64,000 bases of DNA from an uncultured Lachnospiraceae bacterium (GTDB taxonomy: Bacteria; Bacillota; Clostridia; Lachnospirales; Lachnospiraceae), in assembly GCA_910579495.1 (NCBI GenBank), contig CAJTVD010000008.1, positions 1 through 64,000 of the forward strand, given 5' to 3'. Positions 33,113 to 42,490 of the stretch are shown here, piece after piece (positions within the stretch are counted from its first letter, which is position 1; each line of letters opens with the position of its first letter). The translations under genes and the position numbers were made by a program. Below the pieces are notes generated by a model. That model saw only the letters and a program-made list of their open reading frames with translations. It did not search any database and had not been told where the DNA came from.

Positions 33113-34521
33113 TGAAAATTTACAACACACTGTCCAGGAAAAAAGAAGAACTTGTCCCTTTAGAGGAAGGAAAGATCAAAATGTATGTGTGCGGCCCTAC
33201 GGTATACGATTTTATCCATATAGGCAACGCACGGCCCATGATTGTGTTTGACACGGTAAGGCGTTATATGGAGCGCAAAGGATATGAAGTGAACTTTGTA
33301 TCCAATTTTACAGATGTTGATGACAAGATCATCAAAAAGGCCCTGGAGGAAGGGGTGGACGCTTCTGTGATCTCCCAGCGTTATATTGAGGAATGCAAAA
33401 AGGATATGGCGGCCCTGAATGTAAAGCCGGCCACCACCCATCCCAAGGCCACGGAAGAGATTGGCGGCATGCTGGATATGATCGGGGACCTGATGGAGAA
33501 GGGATATGCCTATGCGGCGGCGGACGGTACTGTTTACTATAGGACCCGGCGGTTCCAGGAATATGGGAAGCTTTCCCACAAAAATCTCGATGACCTCCAG
33601 GGGGGGAACCGTTCCCTGCTGGTAACAGGCCAGGACCAGAAGGAGGATGCCCTGGACTTTGTGCTCTGGAAGCCCAAAAAGGAAGGGGAGCCTTACTGGG
33701 AATCCCCCTGGTGCCAGGGACGCCCGGGGTGGCATATTGAGTGTTCGGTGATGAGCAGGAAATATCTGGGGGAGGAAATTGACATTCATGCAGGGGGGGA
33801 GGACCTGGTCTTCCCACACCATGAAAATGAGATCGCCCAGTCAGAGGCGGCAAACGGGAAGCCCTTTGCCAAATACTGGATGCACAACGCCTTTTTAAAT
33901 ATCAACAACAGGAAGATGTCCAAATCCCAGGGGAATTTCTTTACGGTAAGGGATATTGGGGAAAAATATGATCTGCAGGTACTGCGGTTTTTCATGCTTT
34001 CCGCCCATTACCGGAGCCCTTTGAATTTCAGCGCAGAGCTGATGGAAGCGGCGGCAAACGGCTATGGGAGGATCGTCACCAGTGTGGGCAACCTGGATTA
34101 CCTGCTGGAAAACGCCGGGGACCTTCCTATGGACGAAAGGGAGAAATGCCTTGTACAGGAGGCAGAAGGCTTTGGGGATAAATTTGACCAGGCCATGGAG
34201 GATGATTTTAACACAGCGGATGCCATTGCCGCCATTTTTGAGCTGGTGAAGTTTGCCAATTCCCATACCGATGCAAACAGCAGCAGGGAGTTTTTGCAGA
34301 AGATGAAGGGAGAGATAATGGAGCTTTGCGGAGTGTGCGGGCTGATCGTGGAGAAGCAGCAGGAGATGCCCCAGGGGGACATTGAGGCACTGATCGCAGA
34401 ACGCCAGGCGGCCCGGAAGGCAAAGAATTTTCAGCGGGCGGACGAGATCAGGGAGGAACTGCTTGGCAGAGGGATCATCCTGGAGGATACCCGCGAAGGA
34501 GTGAAATGGAAGAGAGCATAA
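33109..34521 (+). CDS. cysS: Cysteinyl-tRNA synthetase
   Basis: Class I synthetase of 470 residues that charges tRNA-Cys. YVCGPTVYDFIHIGNARP holds the zinc Cys and HIGH-type motif; further zinc ligands lie in GRPGWHIECS and AGGEDLVFPHHENE; KMSKSQGNF is the KMSKS loop. Start is one of two ATG codons (33109, 33112), overlapping the cysE stop. Joint T-box control with cysE ties cysteine supply to its charging. Confidence 0.96.
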   Translation: MMKIYNTLSRKKEELVPLEEGKIKMYVCGPTVYDFIHIGNARPMIVFDTVRRYMERKGYEVNFVSNFTDVDDKIIKKALEEGVDASVISQRYIEECKKDMAALNVKPATTHPKATEEIGGMLDMIGDLMEKGYAYAAADGTVYYRTRRFQEYGKLSHKNLDDLQGGNRSLLVTGQDQKEDALDFVLWKPKKEGEPYWESPWCQGRPGWHIECSVMSRKYLGEEIDIHAGGEDLVFPHHENEIAQSEAANGKPFAKYWMHNAFLNINNRKMSKSQGNFFTVRDIGEKYDLQVLRFFMLSAHYRSPLNFSAELMEAAANGYGRIVTSVGNLDYLLENAGDLPMDEREKCLVQEAEGFGDKFDQAMEDDFNTADAIAAIFELVKFANSHTDANSSREFLQKMKGEIMELCGVCGLIVEKQQEMPQGDIEALIAERQAARKAKNFQRADEIREELLGRGIILEDTREGVKWKRA

Positions 34522-34949
34522 GCCTGTTATCACAGATCAAAATGAGCTTTGGCTTGAAGGAAGTAGATATCCGCACCTATTCCCCATTGACCCTCGCTTA
34601 TATCGGGGACGGGATCTACGAGCTGGTAGTCCGGACGATTGTAGTGCAGATGGGTAACGCGCCGGTAAATAAGCTGAACAAAAAGACTATCCAGTATGTG
34701 AAAGCCCCTGCCCAGGCACAGATTGCCCAGGGGCTTTTGGAAGAATTTACCCCAGAAGAGCTGGCGGTGTATAAAAGAGGGAAAAATGCAAAGCCTTATT
34801 CTGTGGCCAAAAACGCCACACTGGGAGAGTACAAAAGCGCCACAGGGCTGGAGGCGCTGATGGGATACCTATACCTTACCGACCAGATGGAGCGGGCGCT
34901 GGCGCTGATGAAAATCGGTTTACATAAGATAGAAGAGAAAGAAGCATAA
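34506..34949 (+). CDS. mrnC: Mini-ribonuclease 3
   Basis: A 147-residue RNase III-like protein with no double-stranded RNA-binding domain, which matures 23S rRNA in Firmicutes. LTLAYIGDGIYELVVRTIVV holds the catalytic Asp, and ATGLEALMGYLYL the second acidic site. It overlaps cysS by 16 bases, the usual order in Firmicutes. Confidence 0.93.
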   Translation: MEESISLLSQIKMSFGLKEVDIRTYSPLTLAYIGDGIYELVVRTIVVQMGNAPVNKLNKKTIQYVKAPAQAQIAQGLLEEFTPEELAVYKRGKNAKPYSVAKNATLGEYKSATGLEALMGYLYLTDQMERALALMKIGLHKIEEKEA

Positions 34950-35012
34950 GACGGGAGCCGCGCACAGGCGGCGGGTGAAAGCGGGCAGGGCCGTTCTTAC
35001 AGGAGAGGGAAA

Positions 35013-35774
35013 ATGGAAAAAGAAAAGGAAACCAGGGAGCCAAATGAGTTTATAATAGAAGGAAGGAACCCGGTGATCGAAGCTTTCCGTTCAGGGAAAG
35101 CCATTGACAGGGTCTATATACAGGATGGGTGCCAGGACGGCCCCATACAGACCATTAAGAGGGAAGCCAGGAAGAAGGGTACCCCGATCAAGTATGTGGC
35201 AAGGGAACGCCTTGGCCAGATATCGGAGACGGGCAGGCACCAGGGGGTGATCGCCTGTGCGGCGGCTTATGAATATGCAGAAGTGGAGGACATGCTCCGC
35301 CTGGCGGAAGAAAAGGGGGAACCGCCTTTTCTCTTCCTGCTGGACAACATTGAAGACCCCCATAATCTGGGAGCGATCATAAGGACTGCCAACCTGGCGG
35401 GGGCCCATGGCGTAATCATTCCCAAAAACCGGGCGGTGGGGCTGACGGCGGCGGTGGCGAGAGCTTCCGCAGGGGCACTGAATTATACGCCGGTGGCCCG
35501 GGTGACCAACCTGGCCGCCGCCATCACGGAGCTGAAAAAGAAAGGGCTTTGGTTTGTATGCGCCCATATGGATGGTGAGAGTATGTACAGCCTGAATTTA
35601 AAAGGCCCTATAGGCATGGTAATCGGCAGCGAAGGAGAAGGGGTGGGACGGCTGGTAATGGAAAAGTGCGATATGACAGCGTCGATCCCCATGAAGGGGA
35701 ACATTGATTCCCTGAACGCCTCTGTAGCGGCCGGCGTGCTTGCCTATGAGATCCTGCGGCAGAGGCTTGGGTAA
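35013..35774 (+). CDS. rlmB: 23S rRNA 2'-O-methyltransferase of the TrmH/RlmB family
   Basis: A 253-residue SPOUT methyltransferase. An N-terminal RNA-binding part (IIEGRNPVIEAFRSGKAIDR) precedes the knotted domain with FLLDNIEDPHNLGAIIRTA, IGMVIGSEGEGVGRLV and SLNASVAAGVLAYEILRQR, the three TrmH motifs. The family methylates G2251 of 23S rRNA. AGGAGAGGG precedes ATG 35013; it follows mrnC, again the common Firmicutes order. Confidence 0.92.
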   Translation: MEKEKETREPNEFIIEGRNPVIEAFRSGKAIDRVYIQDGCQDGPIQTIKREARKKGTPIKYVARERLGQISETGRHQGVIACAAAYEYAEVEDMLRLAEEKGEPPFLFLLDNIEDPHNLGAIIRTANLAGAHGVIIPKNRAVGLTAAVARASAGALNYTPVARVTNLAAAITELKKKGLWFVCAHMDGESMYSLNLKGPIGMVIGSEGEGVGRLVMEKCDMTASIPMKGNIDSLNASVAAGVLAYEILRQRLG

Positions 35775-35794
35775 TATCAGGTGAGAGTAAGGAC

Positions 35795-37375
35795 ATGGGA
35801 AAAATAAACCGCTTTTTACTAACGGCCATTGCCATGGTGGCAATCATGATTGCTGCCGTGGGGGTTGACAGGGGATTAAAATATTACGAAGCCCGCAGGT
35901 GGGAAAAGGAGCGGGTGGCAAGGTATGAACAGGCATATGCGGAAGCTGCCGATATCAGGATGACTATCAAGGAGCTGTCCAGGGACAAGGATGCCATTGA
36001 AGCTTTTATTGAGGAAAACAGGGCATATTTTGATGAGGATGAAGAGCAGTTCCTGTTATGGGAATCTGGTATGGGGGAGAGCCTGGGGGAACCCGGGTTT
36101 GACGGTGCCCAGGAAAGTAGCCTCACACAGGAGGGCAATGGGGATATTCCCGGGACAATTTCCGGGGAAAGTATAGATATTCCGCAGCCAGGGACGGAAG
36201 GGGTATCTGAAAACCAGATAACAGAAGGGCCTTATGGGGAAGGGGATATTTCAGGCGGCCAGGCGCCAGGGGAACCGGGCGATTATGGCAGCCAGGGGCA
36301 GGACATTTCCGGTAACTGGATAATGGATAACTCTGGCAACGGGATATGGGATGTTTCCGGCAATGGCGCACCGGAGGTATCCGGCAACGGGATATGGGGC
36401 ATTTCCGGCAATGGCACACCAGAGGTATCCGGCAACGGGATATGGGGCATTTCCGGCAATGGCGCACCAGGAGTATCCGGCAACGGGATATGGGATATTA
36501 CCGGCAGCCAGGCCACAGATATCTCCGGCAATAAGGCAGGCGGCATTTCCGGCAACAGTGCCATGTACCTGCCTGCCGGACAGGGGGGAAGTACCATATC
36601 CGGTAATACGCTGCTGGAAAAGAGGAAGGTCCGGGGGTCTTATATGGAAACCCGGATGCAGAACAAGTCGGATTTAAAGGTCATTGCCCATAAGGAGTTT
36701 GACTTCTCCGGCATGTCCATTGCCTGCCTTGGGGACAGCATTACCCAGGCAGCGAACCTGGATGATATGGAAAACTACCAGCAATATTCTTATCCCACCA
36801 GGCTGAAAGAGCTGCTGGGGGCGAAAAACGTGACAAACCTGGGAATCGGCGGCTCTTCTATTGGAAGATATTGGGAAAACGCCTTTGTGGACAGGTTCCG
36901 GGAGATACCGCAGGATACAGACCTGATCATTGTTATGGGAGGGACCAACGACGGTTTCTGCCTGGACCAGGAGGATTTTGGCACAATGGAAGAACGTAAA
37001 CCAAGAACTTTTCTTGGGGATCTGGACGAGCTGATGCGTGGGCTGAAAGAGTCTTACCCGGAGGCAGACATTATATTTGTGACGCCCCTGCCCAATGTTC
37101 TCCATGATATGCTCCGGAAGGAACGGAGCGAACTTTTGTCCCAGACAGTGATTGCTGGCGCAATCCGCAAGCTGGGGGCGGAACACGGGATTCCGGTAAT
37201 TGACCTTTATAATTCCAATGTGCTGGATACCCATGACGCGGCGGTGATCTATAACTATATGCCTGACGGGGTACACTGTAATGAGGACGGCTACGTCCTG
37301 TTGGCGGAGCGGATTGCCGCGGAGCTGATACGGTTTTATGAAAACAGGGAGGGTTTTGATGGGAAATCAATATGA
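35795..37375 (+). CDS. Membrane-anchored SGNH/GDSL hydrolase with SGNG repeats
   Basis: A 526-residue protein with one N-terminal membrane segment (about 7-25), a helical stretch to about 90, an acidic Gly/Pro/Ser-rich region, and about a dozen repeats of the form (I/V)SGN-G between residues 160 and 270. The nearly exact 60-base DNA repeats at 36350-36500 encode part of these. The C-terminal SGNH domain has Ser in CLGDSITQAANL, GIGGSS, MGGTNDGF and the Asp-His pair PDGVHCNEDGY, so it should be an active esterase or acetylhydrolase. It probably acts on cell-wall or surface polysaccharide. ATG 35795 lies 20 bases after rlmB. Confidence 0.85.
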   Translation: MGKINRFLLTAIAMVAIMIAAVGVDRGLKYYEARRWEKERVARYEQAYAEAADIRMTIKELSRDKDAIEAFIEENRAYFDEDEEQFLLWESGMGESLGEPGFDGAQESSLTQEGNGDIPGTISGESIDIPQPGTEGVSENQITEGPYGEGDISGGQAPGEPGDYGSQGQDISGNWIMDNSGNGIWDVSGNGAPEVSGNGIWGISGNGTPEVSGNGIWGISGNGAPGVSGNGIWDITGSQATDISGNKAGGISGNSAMYLPAGQGGSTISGNTLLEKRKVRGSYMETRMQNKSDLKVIAHKEFDFSGMSIACLGDSITQAANLDDMENYQQYSYPTRLKELLGAKNVTNLGIGGSSIGRYWENAFVDRFREIPQDTDLIIVMGGTNDGFCLDQEDFGTMEERKPRTFLGDLDELMRGLKESYPEADIIFVTPLPNVLHDMLRKERSELLSQTVIAGAIRKLGAEHGIPVIDLYNSNVLDTHDAAVIYNYMPDGVHCNEDGYVLLAERIAAELIRFYENREGFDGKSI

Positions 37376-38762
37376 TGTGATTATTATCGGTGCGGGGCCG
37401 GGAGGAATCTTCTGTGCCTATGAGTTATTGGATAAAAAGAAGGATTTAAAGGTATTGCTTGTTGAAAAGGGGCGTTCTATAGAAAAGAGACAGTGTCCTA
37501 AACGTACCACGAAACAATGTGTGGGCTGTAAGCCCTGCTCCATCACCACAGGGTTTGCAGGGGCGGGGGCGTTTTCTGACGGGAAGCTGTCCCTTTCCCC
37601 GGACGTGGGGGGAAACCTTCCTGCGATCCTGGGCTATGAGGCCACAGAGAAGCTGATTAGCGAGTCAGATAGCATTTATCTGAAATTCGGCGCGGATACC
37701 AACGTTTACGGGATAGATAAGCAGGCGGAAATCCGGGAGATCAGGAAGAAAGCCATCAACGCCAATTTAAAGCTGGTGGAATGCCCCATCCGCCATCTGG
37801 GGACCGAGGAAGGCTATAAGATTTATGAAAAGCTCCAGCATCACCTTACAGAGCAGGGAGCAGAGCTTAAATTCAACACCATGGTGGAAGAGATCCTGGT
37901 GGAAGGCCACCGGGCGGTGGGCATCCGCACGGACAAGGGAGAGGTTTATTACGCCGGGGAGATTGTGTCCGCTGTTGGGCGTGAGGGGGCCGACTGGTTC
38001 AAAAATAAATGTGAGGAAATCGGCATTGAGACTACCCCAGGCACAGTGGACATTGGTGTCCGGGTGGAAGTGCGGGATGAAGTGATGCAGTTCCTGAACG
38101 AAAATTTGTATGAAGCCAAGCTGATTTACCATACCCCTACCTTTGACGACAAGGTGCGGACTTTCTGTACAAACCCTTCCGGGGAGGTTGCCACGGAATA
38201 CTATGAGGGCGGCCTGGCGGTGGTGAACGGCCACGCTTACAAATCCAGGGAATACAAGACCAACAATACCAATTTTGCAATCCTGGTAAGCAAAAATTTT
38301 ACCAAGCCTTTTAAAACCCCAATAGAGTACGGGAAACATATCGCCCAGCTTTCCAATATGCTCTGTGGGGGCAGGATCATGGTACAGACTTTCGGTGACC
38401 TGCGCAGGGGAAGAAGGACCACGGAGGAACGGCTGTGCCGGAATAACCTGCTTCCCACCTTAAAGGATGCAGTGCCCGGGGATCTTTCCCTGGTATTCCC
38501 CCACAGGATTATGGTGGATATAGAGGAGATGCTCCTGGCCCTGGATAAGATCACCCCGGGGATTGCGGCGGAGGAGACATTACTGTACGGTGTGGAGGTG
38601 AAATTCTATTCCAACCGGGTGATTGTAAACAAGGATTTTGAGACCAGCATCAAAGGGCTCCGGGCCATCGGTGACGGGGCGGGAGTGACCAGAGGGCTGC
38701 AGCAGGCCTCCGCAAACGGTATCAGCGTGGCAAGAAGCATCCTGGATTCTAAGAGGGCATGA
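37359..38762 (+). CDS. FAD-dependent oxidoreductase (COG2509 type)
   Basis: A 467-residue FAD protein. The dinucleotide motif VIIIGAGPGGIFCAYELL is at the N-terminus, followed by Cys-rich QCPKRTTKQCVGCKPCS, GAGAFSDGKLSLSPDVGG, and a C-terminal AIGDGAGVTRGLQQASANG that closes the FAD site. This is the uncharacterised dehydrogenase family widespread in Clostridia. ATG 37359 with GGGAGGG overlaps the previous gene by 17 bases. Its substrate is not known to me. Confidence 0.85.
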   Translation: MGNQYDVIIIGAGPGGIFCAYELLDKKKDLKVLLVEKGRSIEKRQCPKRTTKQCVGCKPCSITTGFAGAGAFSDGKLSLSPDVGGNLPAILGYEATEKLISESDSIYLKFGADTNVYGIDKQAEIREIRKKAINANLKLVECPIRHLGTEEGYKIYEKLQHHLTEQGAELKFNTMVEEILVEGHRAVGIRTDKGEVYYAGEIVSAVGREGADWFKNKCEEIGIETTPGTVDIGVRVEVRDEVMQFLNENLYEAKLIYHTPTFDDKVRTFCTNPSGEVATEYYEGGLAVVNGHAYKSREYKTNNTNFAILVSKNFTKPFKTPIEYGKHIAQLSNMLCGGRIMVQTFGDLRRGRRTTEERLCRNNLLPTLKDAVPGDLSLVFPHRIMVDIEEMLLALDKITPGIAAEETLLYGVEVKFYSNRVIVNKDFETSIKGLRAIGDGAGVTRGLQQASANGISVARSILDSKRA

Positions 38763-39895
38763 AGGCCATGGGCTGCAAGGGAAAGGGCGGCCCGGGAGGC
38801 AAAAACCTGGGCGCTGGAGAAAGCAGGAGGCGAAAACGCTTAAAGGGCGCAGGAAGATTGGCAGCAATGCTGTTGTTGGGGTTGCTGCTTTTGGGCCTTA
38901 CCGGCTGTGGGAAAAGCCAGGCAGGCATCCGGCTGGTGCTTACCACCGGGTTTAAAAAAAATGAGGTTTTCCGCATTGAATCCATGTCCTGTACCCTGCC
39001 GGAGGTGATGGTTTACCTGGTCAACACCAAAGAACAGTATGAGAGCGTTTACGGAGAAAAAATATGGGAGACCAGTTTAAACGGCGTGACCTTGGAGGAA
39101 AGCATCAAGGATACGGTGCTTGCCCAGCTTGCCCAGGTAAAGACCATGAACCTGCTGGCAGGGCAATATGATGTGGCCCTGAATGAAGAAGAGCGGCAGA
39201 AGGTTAAAGAAGCCGCCGCCGCCTACTTTGGCTCCCTGAACCAGGCAGAGCGGGAAGCCATGCAGGCCACGGAGGATATCATTGAAAACCTTTATACGGA
39301 GTTTGCCCTGGCAAATAAAGTGTACGAGTATATTATCAAGGATATCAACCCGGAAATCAGCGATGATGAGGCCAGGACCATCACTGTGCGTTACATTTTT
39401 ATCAGAACCTGCTCTGTGGACAGTGCAGGAGTGAAAACACAATACAGCCCGGAAGAAAAGGCCAAAGCGCGGGCGCTGGCAGAGGAAATCCTGGGCCTGG
39501 CAAGGGAAGAAGGGAGCGACTTTGAAGAGCTGGTGTTAACCTACAGCGAAGGGGAAAAGAATACCTATTCCTTCGGAAAAGGGGAGACGGAAAAGATTTT
39601 TGAGGATGCCGCCTTTAACCTGGGGACGGACGAGGTCAGCGGCCTTATAGAGACAGAGAATGGCTATTATATTATCAAATGTATCAGCACGTTTAACCGG
39701 GAGGAGACCGATGCCAACAAAGTGAAGATTGTGGAAAAGCGCAGAAGAGAAGTGTTTGGCCAGGAATACGACGTGTTTGTGGCATCCCTCACAAGGACCT
39801 TGAATGAAGAACTCTGGGCAAAGGTTTCCTTTGTGGAGGACGATGAGATAGAAACCAAAGATTTTTTTGATATTTACAATCAATATTTCAGTTAA
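38759..39895 (+). CDS. PrsA-like peptidyl-prolyl isomerase lipoprotein
   Basis: A 378-residue exported foldase-like lipoprotein. A basic head, a hydrophobic core and the lipobox GLTGC are at residues 28-50. SurA/PrsA-type N-domain helices follow. A parvulin domain lies at about 205-320 (ITVRYIFIRT, SDFEELVLTYSEGE, GLIETENGYYIIKCIS). The start ATG overlaps the preceding stop (ATGA). It should help fold exported proteins outside the membrane. Confidence 0.82.
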   Translation: MKAMGCKGKGGPGGKNLGAGESRRRKRLKGAGRLAAMLLLGLLLLGLTGCGKSQAGIRLVLTTGFKKNEVFRIESMSCTLPEVMVYLVNTKEQYESVYGEKIWETSLNGVTLEESIKDTVLAQLAQVKTMNLLAGQYDVALNEEERQKVKEAAAAYFGSLNQAEREAMQATEDIIENLYTEFALANKVYEYIIKDINPEISDDEARTITVRYIFIRTCSVDSAGVKTQYSPEEKAKARALAEEILGLAREEGSDFEELVLTYSEGEKNTYSFGKGETEKIFEDAAFNLGTDEVSGLIETENGYYIIKCISTFNREETDANKVKIVEKRRREVFGQEYDVFVASLTRTLNEELWAKVSFVEDDEIETKDFFDIYNQYFS

Positions 39896-40014
39896 GGCCC
39901 GGGAGGCTTTGTAGTTTTGAAAGGCCATTTATATTCTTTCCAGTACTATAAAAGAAGTTAATAAAAATTTTAGAATTGGGGAAACCTTGAAAATATAGGG
40001 TTTTCCAGCAATTA

Positions 40015-40041
40015 TTAGCACTCTTTTTAAATGAGTGCTAA
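40015..40041 (+). promoter_or_regulatory. CIRCE element (HrcA operator)
   Basis: Perfect TTAGCACTC-N9-GAGTGCTAA (40015-40023, 40033-40041). HrcA binds this inverted repeat and represses heat-shock genes. Confidence 0.95.
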
Positions 40042-40048
40042 TTTTGTC

Positions 40049-40077
40049 TTGACTTTTGGGCAAAAGGGAATTACACT
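40049..40077 (+). promoter_or_regulatory. htpG promoter
   Basis: TTGACT (40049-40054), 17-base spacer, TACACT (40072-40077), starting 7 bases after the CIRCE element. Confidence 0.6.
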
Positions 40078-40151
40078 TTACTTTAGCGAAAAGAAAGCAA
40101 GGCGAAAAGCCTTCAGGGAGATTGAGGAAAAGAGAAAAGGAGTGATTTATC

Positions 40152-42359
40152 GTGGCGGAGAAACACGGAAGTTTATCTATCAACAGTGAAAACATATTCC
40201 CGATTATCAAGAAGTGGCTGTATTCAGACCATGACATCTTTTTCAGGGAATTGATATCCAATGGCTGTGACGCCATTACCAAACTAAAGAAGCTGGATAT
40301 GATGGGAGAATATTCCCTGCCGGGGGATTATAAGGCGAAAATTCAGGTGCTGGTAAACCCGGAAGAGAAAACCCTGAAATTTATCGACAACGGTATCGGC
40401 ATGACGGCGGATGAGGTAGAAGAATATATTAACCAGATTGCCTTTTCCGGGGCAACTGATTTTATTGAAAAATACAAGGACAAGACCAACGAAGACCAGA
40501 TCATCGGCCACTTCGGGCTGGGATTTTATTCCGCCTTTATGGTAGCCGACGAGGTGCATATCGACACCCTTTCCTGGCAGGCGGACGCCAAGCCCGTTCA
40601 CTGGGAGTGCGACGGCGGCACGGAATTTGATATGAAGGAGGGGGACCGCACGGAAGTGGGTACGACCATTACCCTTTTTATCAATGAGGACGTGCTGGAG
40701 TTCTGCAATGAATACAAGGCAAGGGAGGTAATAAAAAAATACTGTTCCTTCATGCCTGTTGAGATCTACCTTTCCAAGGAAAATACCAAGGATACCCAGA
40801 CCATTGACGCAGAGGAAAAGCTGGACACCGACACTGTGGTGGAGGAGATCAAGCCGGAGAAGGACGAGGACAAATTACGCTATAAGATCATCAAGCGTCC
40901 CGAGCTTTTAAATGAAACCGCACCTTTGTGGACAAAGCATCCCAATGAGTGCACCAAAGAAGAGTATCTGGAATTTTACCGCAAGGTTTTCCAGGATTAC
41001 AAGGAGCCTTTATTCTGGATACACCTGAACATGGACTATCCTTTTAACTTAAAGGGAATTTTGTACTTCCCCAAGATTAACATGGAGTACGAATCCATTG
41101 AGGGCGTTATCAAGCTGTACAACAACCAGGTATTTATCGCGGACAATATTAAAGAAGTGATCCCGGAATTCCTGATGCTCCTTAAGGGCGTCATCGACTG
41201 CCCGGACCTGCCCCTTAACGTATCCAGGAGCGCCCTGCAGAATGACGGCTTTGTGAAAAAGATTTCCGACTACATTTCCAAGAAGGTGGCGGATAAGCTC
41301 TCCGGCATGTGCAAGACGGAAAAGGAAGAATACGACAAATACTGGGATGATATCAGTCCCTTTATCAAATTTGGCTGCCTGAAGGACGATAAATTCTGTG
41401 AGAAGATGACAGATTATATCCTCTTTAAGAACCTGGAGGGCAAATACCTGACCCTTCCCGAATGCCTTGAGGTGAACAAGACAGATCCGGACGAGAAAGA
41501 CAAGGAAGCAGAGGGAACCCAGGGGGAAAGCGCTGCCCAGGAAAGTGCGGAAGCTCCCGAAGAGGCAGCACAGCCCCAGGAGGCTGCAGAAACTTCCCAG
41601 GATACCAATCCCGTTGAAGAAGCCCAGGAGGAGGCAGATGGTGAAGAAGAAGCCGCAGAAGTCCTGGATGCCGAAGGCAATGTGATAACAGATTCCGAGG
41701 AGGATGAGGAAGACGAAGAGGATGATGAGGAGGACAAGGAAGCGCCCAAGAAGGTCATCTACTACGTTACTGATGAAAAGCAGCAGGGACAGTATATCAG
41801 CATGTTCAAAGCTGCCAACATGGACGCGGTGATCCTTACCCATAACATTGACCAGCCTTTTATCTCCCAGCTTGAATCAAAGAATGAAGGGATTAAGTTC
41901 CAGAGAATCGATGCTGACCTGACAGACACCTTCAAGGAAGACACGGACAAAAAAGCCCGCAAGGCAATGAAGAAAGCTTCATCAGCCATTGGCAAGATAA
42001 TGAAGAAAGCCCTGAACAATGAGAAGATCACTGTGAAGGTGGAGCGGCTGAAAGACGATAAGATTGCCTCCATGGTAACCCTTTCGGAAGAAAGCAGAAG
42101 AATGCAGGATATGATGAAGATGTACTCTATGCCGGGAATGGACATGGGAGATATGGGCAGGGAGGGAGAAACCCTGGTCTTAAACGCTAACCATCCGCTG
42201 GTACAGTATATCATAGATAATACCAAGGGAAGCCATGTGGATATGATTTGCGAACAGCTATATGACCTGGCGCTGTTACAGCATGCGCCTCTTGGGCCGG
42301 AAGCTATGAGTAAATTTGTGGAGCGGAGCAATGAGATTATGCTGATGCTGGCAAAATAA
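40152..42359 (+). CDS. htpG: Hsp90 chaperone HtpG with acidic insertion
   Basis: A 735-residue Hsp90; typical bacterial HtpG is near 620-630. GTG start 40152 behind AAAAGGAG. The ATPase domain (1-230) has ELISNGCDAITKLK, DNGIGMT and GHFGLGFYSAFMVAD. The middle domain carries LPLNVSRSALQND with the catalytic Arg. Between residues about 440 and 533 lies an insertion almost wholly of Glu, Asp, Ala and Gln (EEDEEDEEDDEEDK near its end). The rest resumes with KVIYYVTDEKQQGQYISMF. Eukaryotic Hsp90 has a charged linker, but between N and middle domains; this one is inside the middle/C part. CIRCE predicts HrcA control. Confidence 0.95.
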   Translation: MAEKHGSLSINSENIFPIIKKWLYSDHDIFFRELISNGCDAITKLKKLDMMGEYSLPGDYKAKIQVLVNPEEKTLKFIDNGIGMTADEVEEYINQIAFSGATDFIEKYKDKTNEDQIIGHFGLGFYSAFMVADEVHIDTLSWQADAKPVHWECDGGTEFDMKEGDRTEVGTTITLFINEDVLEFCNEYKAREVIKKYCSFMPVEIYLSKENTKDTQTIDAEEKLDTDTVVEEIKPEKDEDKLRYKIIKRPELLNETAPLWTKHPNECTKEEYLEFYRKVFQDYKEPLFWIHLNMDYPFNLKGILYFPKINMEYESIEGVIKLYNNQVFIADNIKEVIPEFLMLLKGVIDCPDLPLNVSRSALQNDGFVKKISDYISKKVADKLSGMCKTEKEEYDKYWDDISPFIKFGCLKDDKFCEKMTDYILFKNLEGKYLTLPECLEVNKTDPDEKDKEAEGTQGESAAQESAEAPEEAAQPQEAAETSQDTNPVEEAQEEADGEEEAAEVLDAEGNVITDSEEDEEDEEDDEEDKEAPKKVIYYVTDEKQQGQYISMFKAANMDAVILTHNIDQPFISQLESKNEGIKFQRIDADLTDTFKEDTDKKARKAMKKASSAIGKIMKKALNNEKITVKVERLKDDKIASMVTLSEESRRMQDMMKMYSMPGMDMGDMGREGETLVLNANHPLVQYIIDNTKGSHVDMICEQLYDLALLQHAPLGPEAMSKFVERSNEIMLMLAK

Positions 42360-42399
42360 GCCGGCAGGCGTACTGCCACCATATTGTGATAAAAAAATC

Positions 42400-42449
42400 C
42401 CCCCTGTTGGTTTTCAGGCCAAAAAGCTGAAAACCGGCAGGGGGTTTTT
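42400..42449 (+). terminator. Terminator after htpG
   Basis: CCCCCTG-GGTTTTCAG / CTGAAAACC-CAGGGGG stem (about 16 bp with a two-base internal mismatch) and five T. Confidence 0.92.
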
Positions 42450-42453
42450 ATTA

Positions 42454-42489
42454 CAATAAGCCGGCTAGCGGAGCGTGACGGCGTTTGTT
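42454..42489. repeat. REP-like repeat, copy 4
   Basis: CAATAAGCCGGCTAGCGGAG... to ...GCGTTTGTT, directly behind the htpG terminator; arms GCCG/CGGC. Confidence 0.75.
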
Positions 42490-42490
42490 G

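Noticed and set aside
36340..36570. Regular repeats that could suggest a CRISPR array
   Set aside because: They are in frame in the SGNH hydrolase gene, encode SGNG peptide repeats and have no unique spacers.
41049..41843. Minus-strand frame opposite htpG, rich in Leu and Phe
   Set aside because: It mirrors the Glu/Asp/Lys-rich HtpG region, so hydrophobic residues are expected by codon complement; not a membrane protein.
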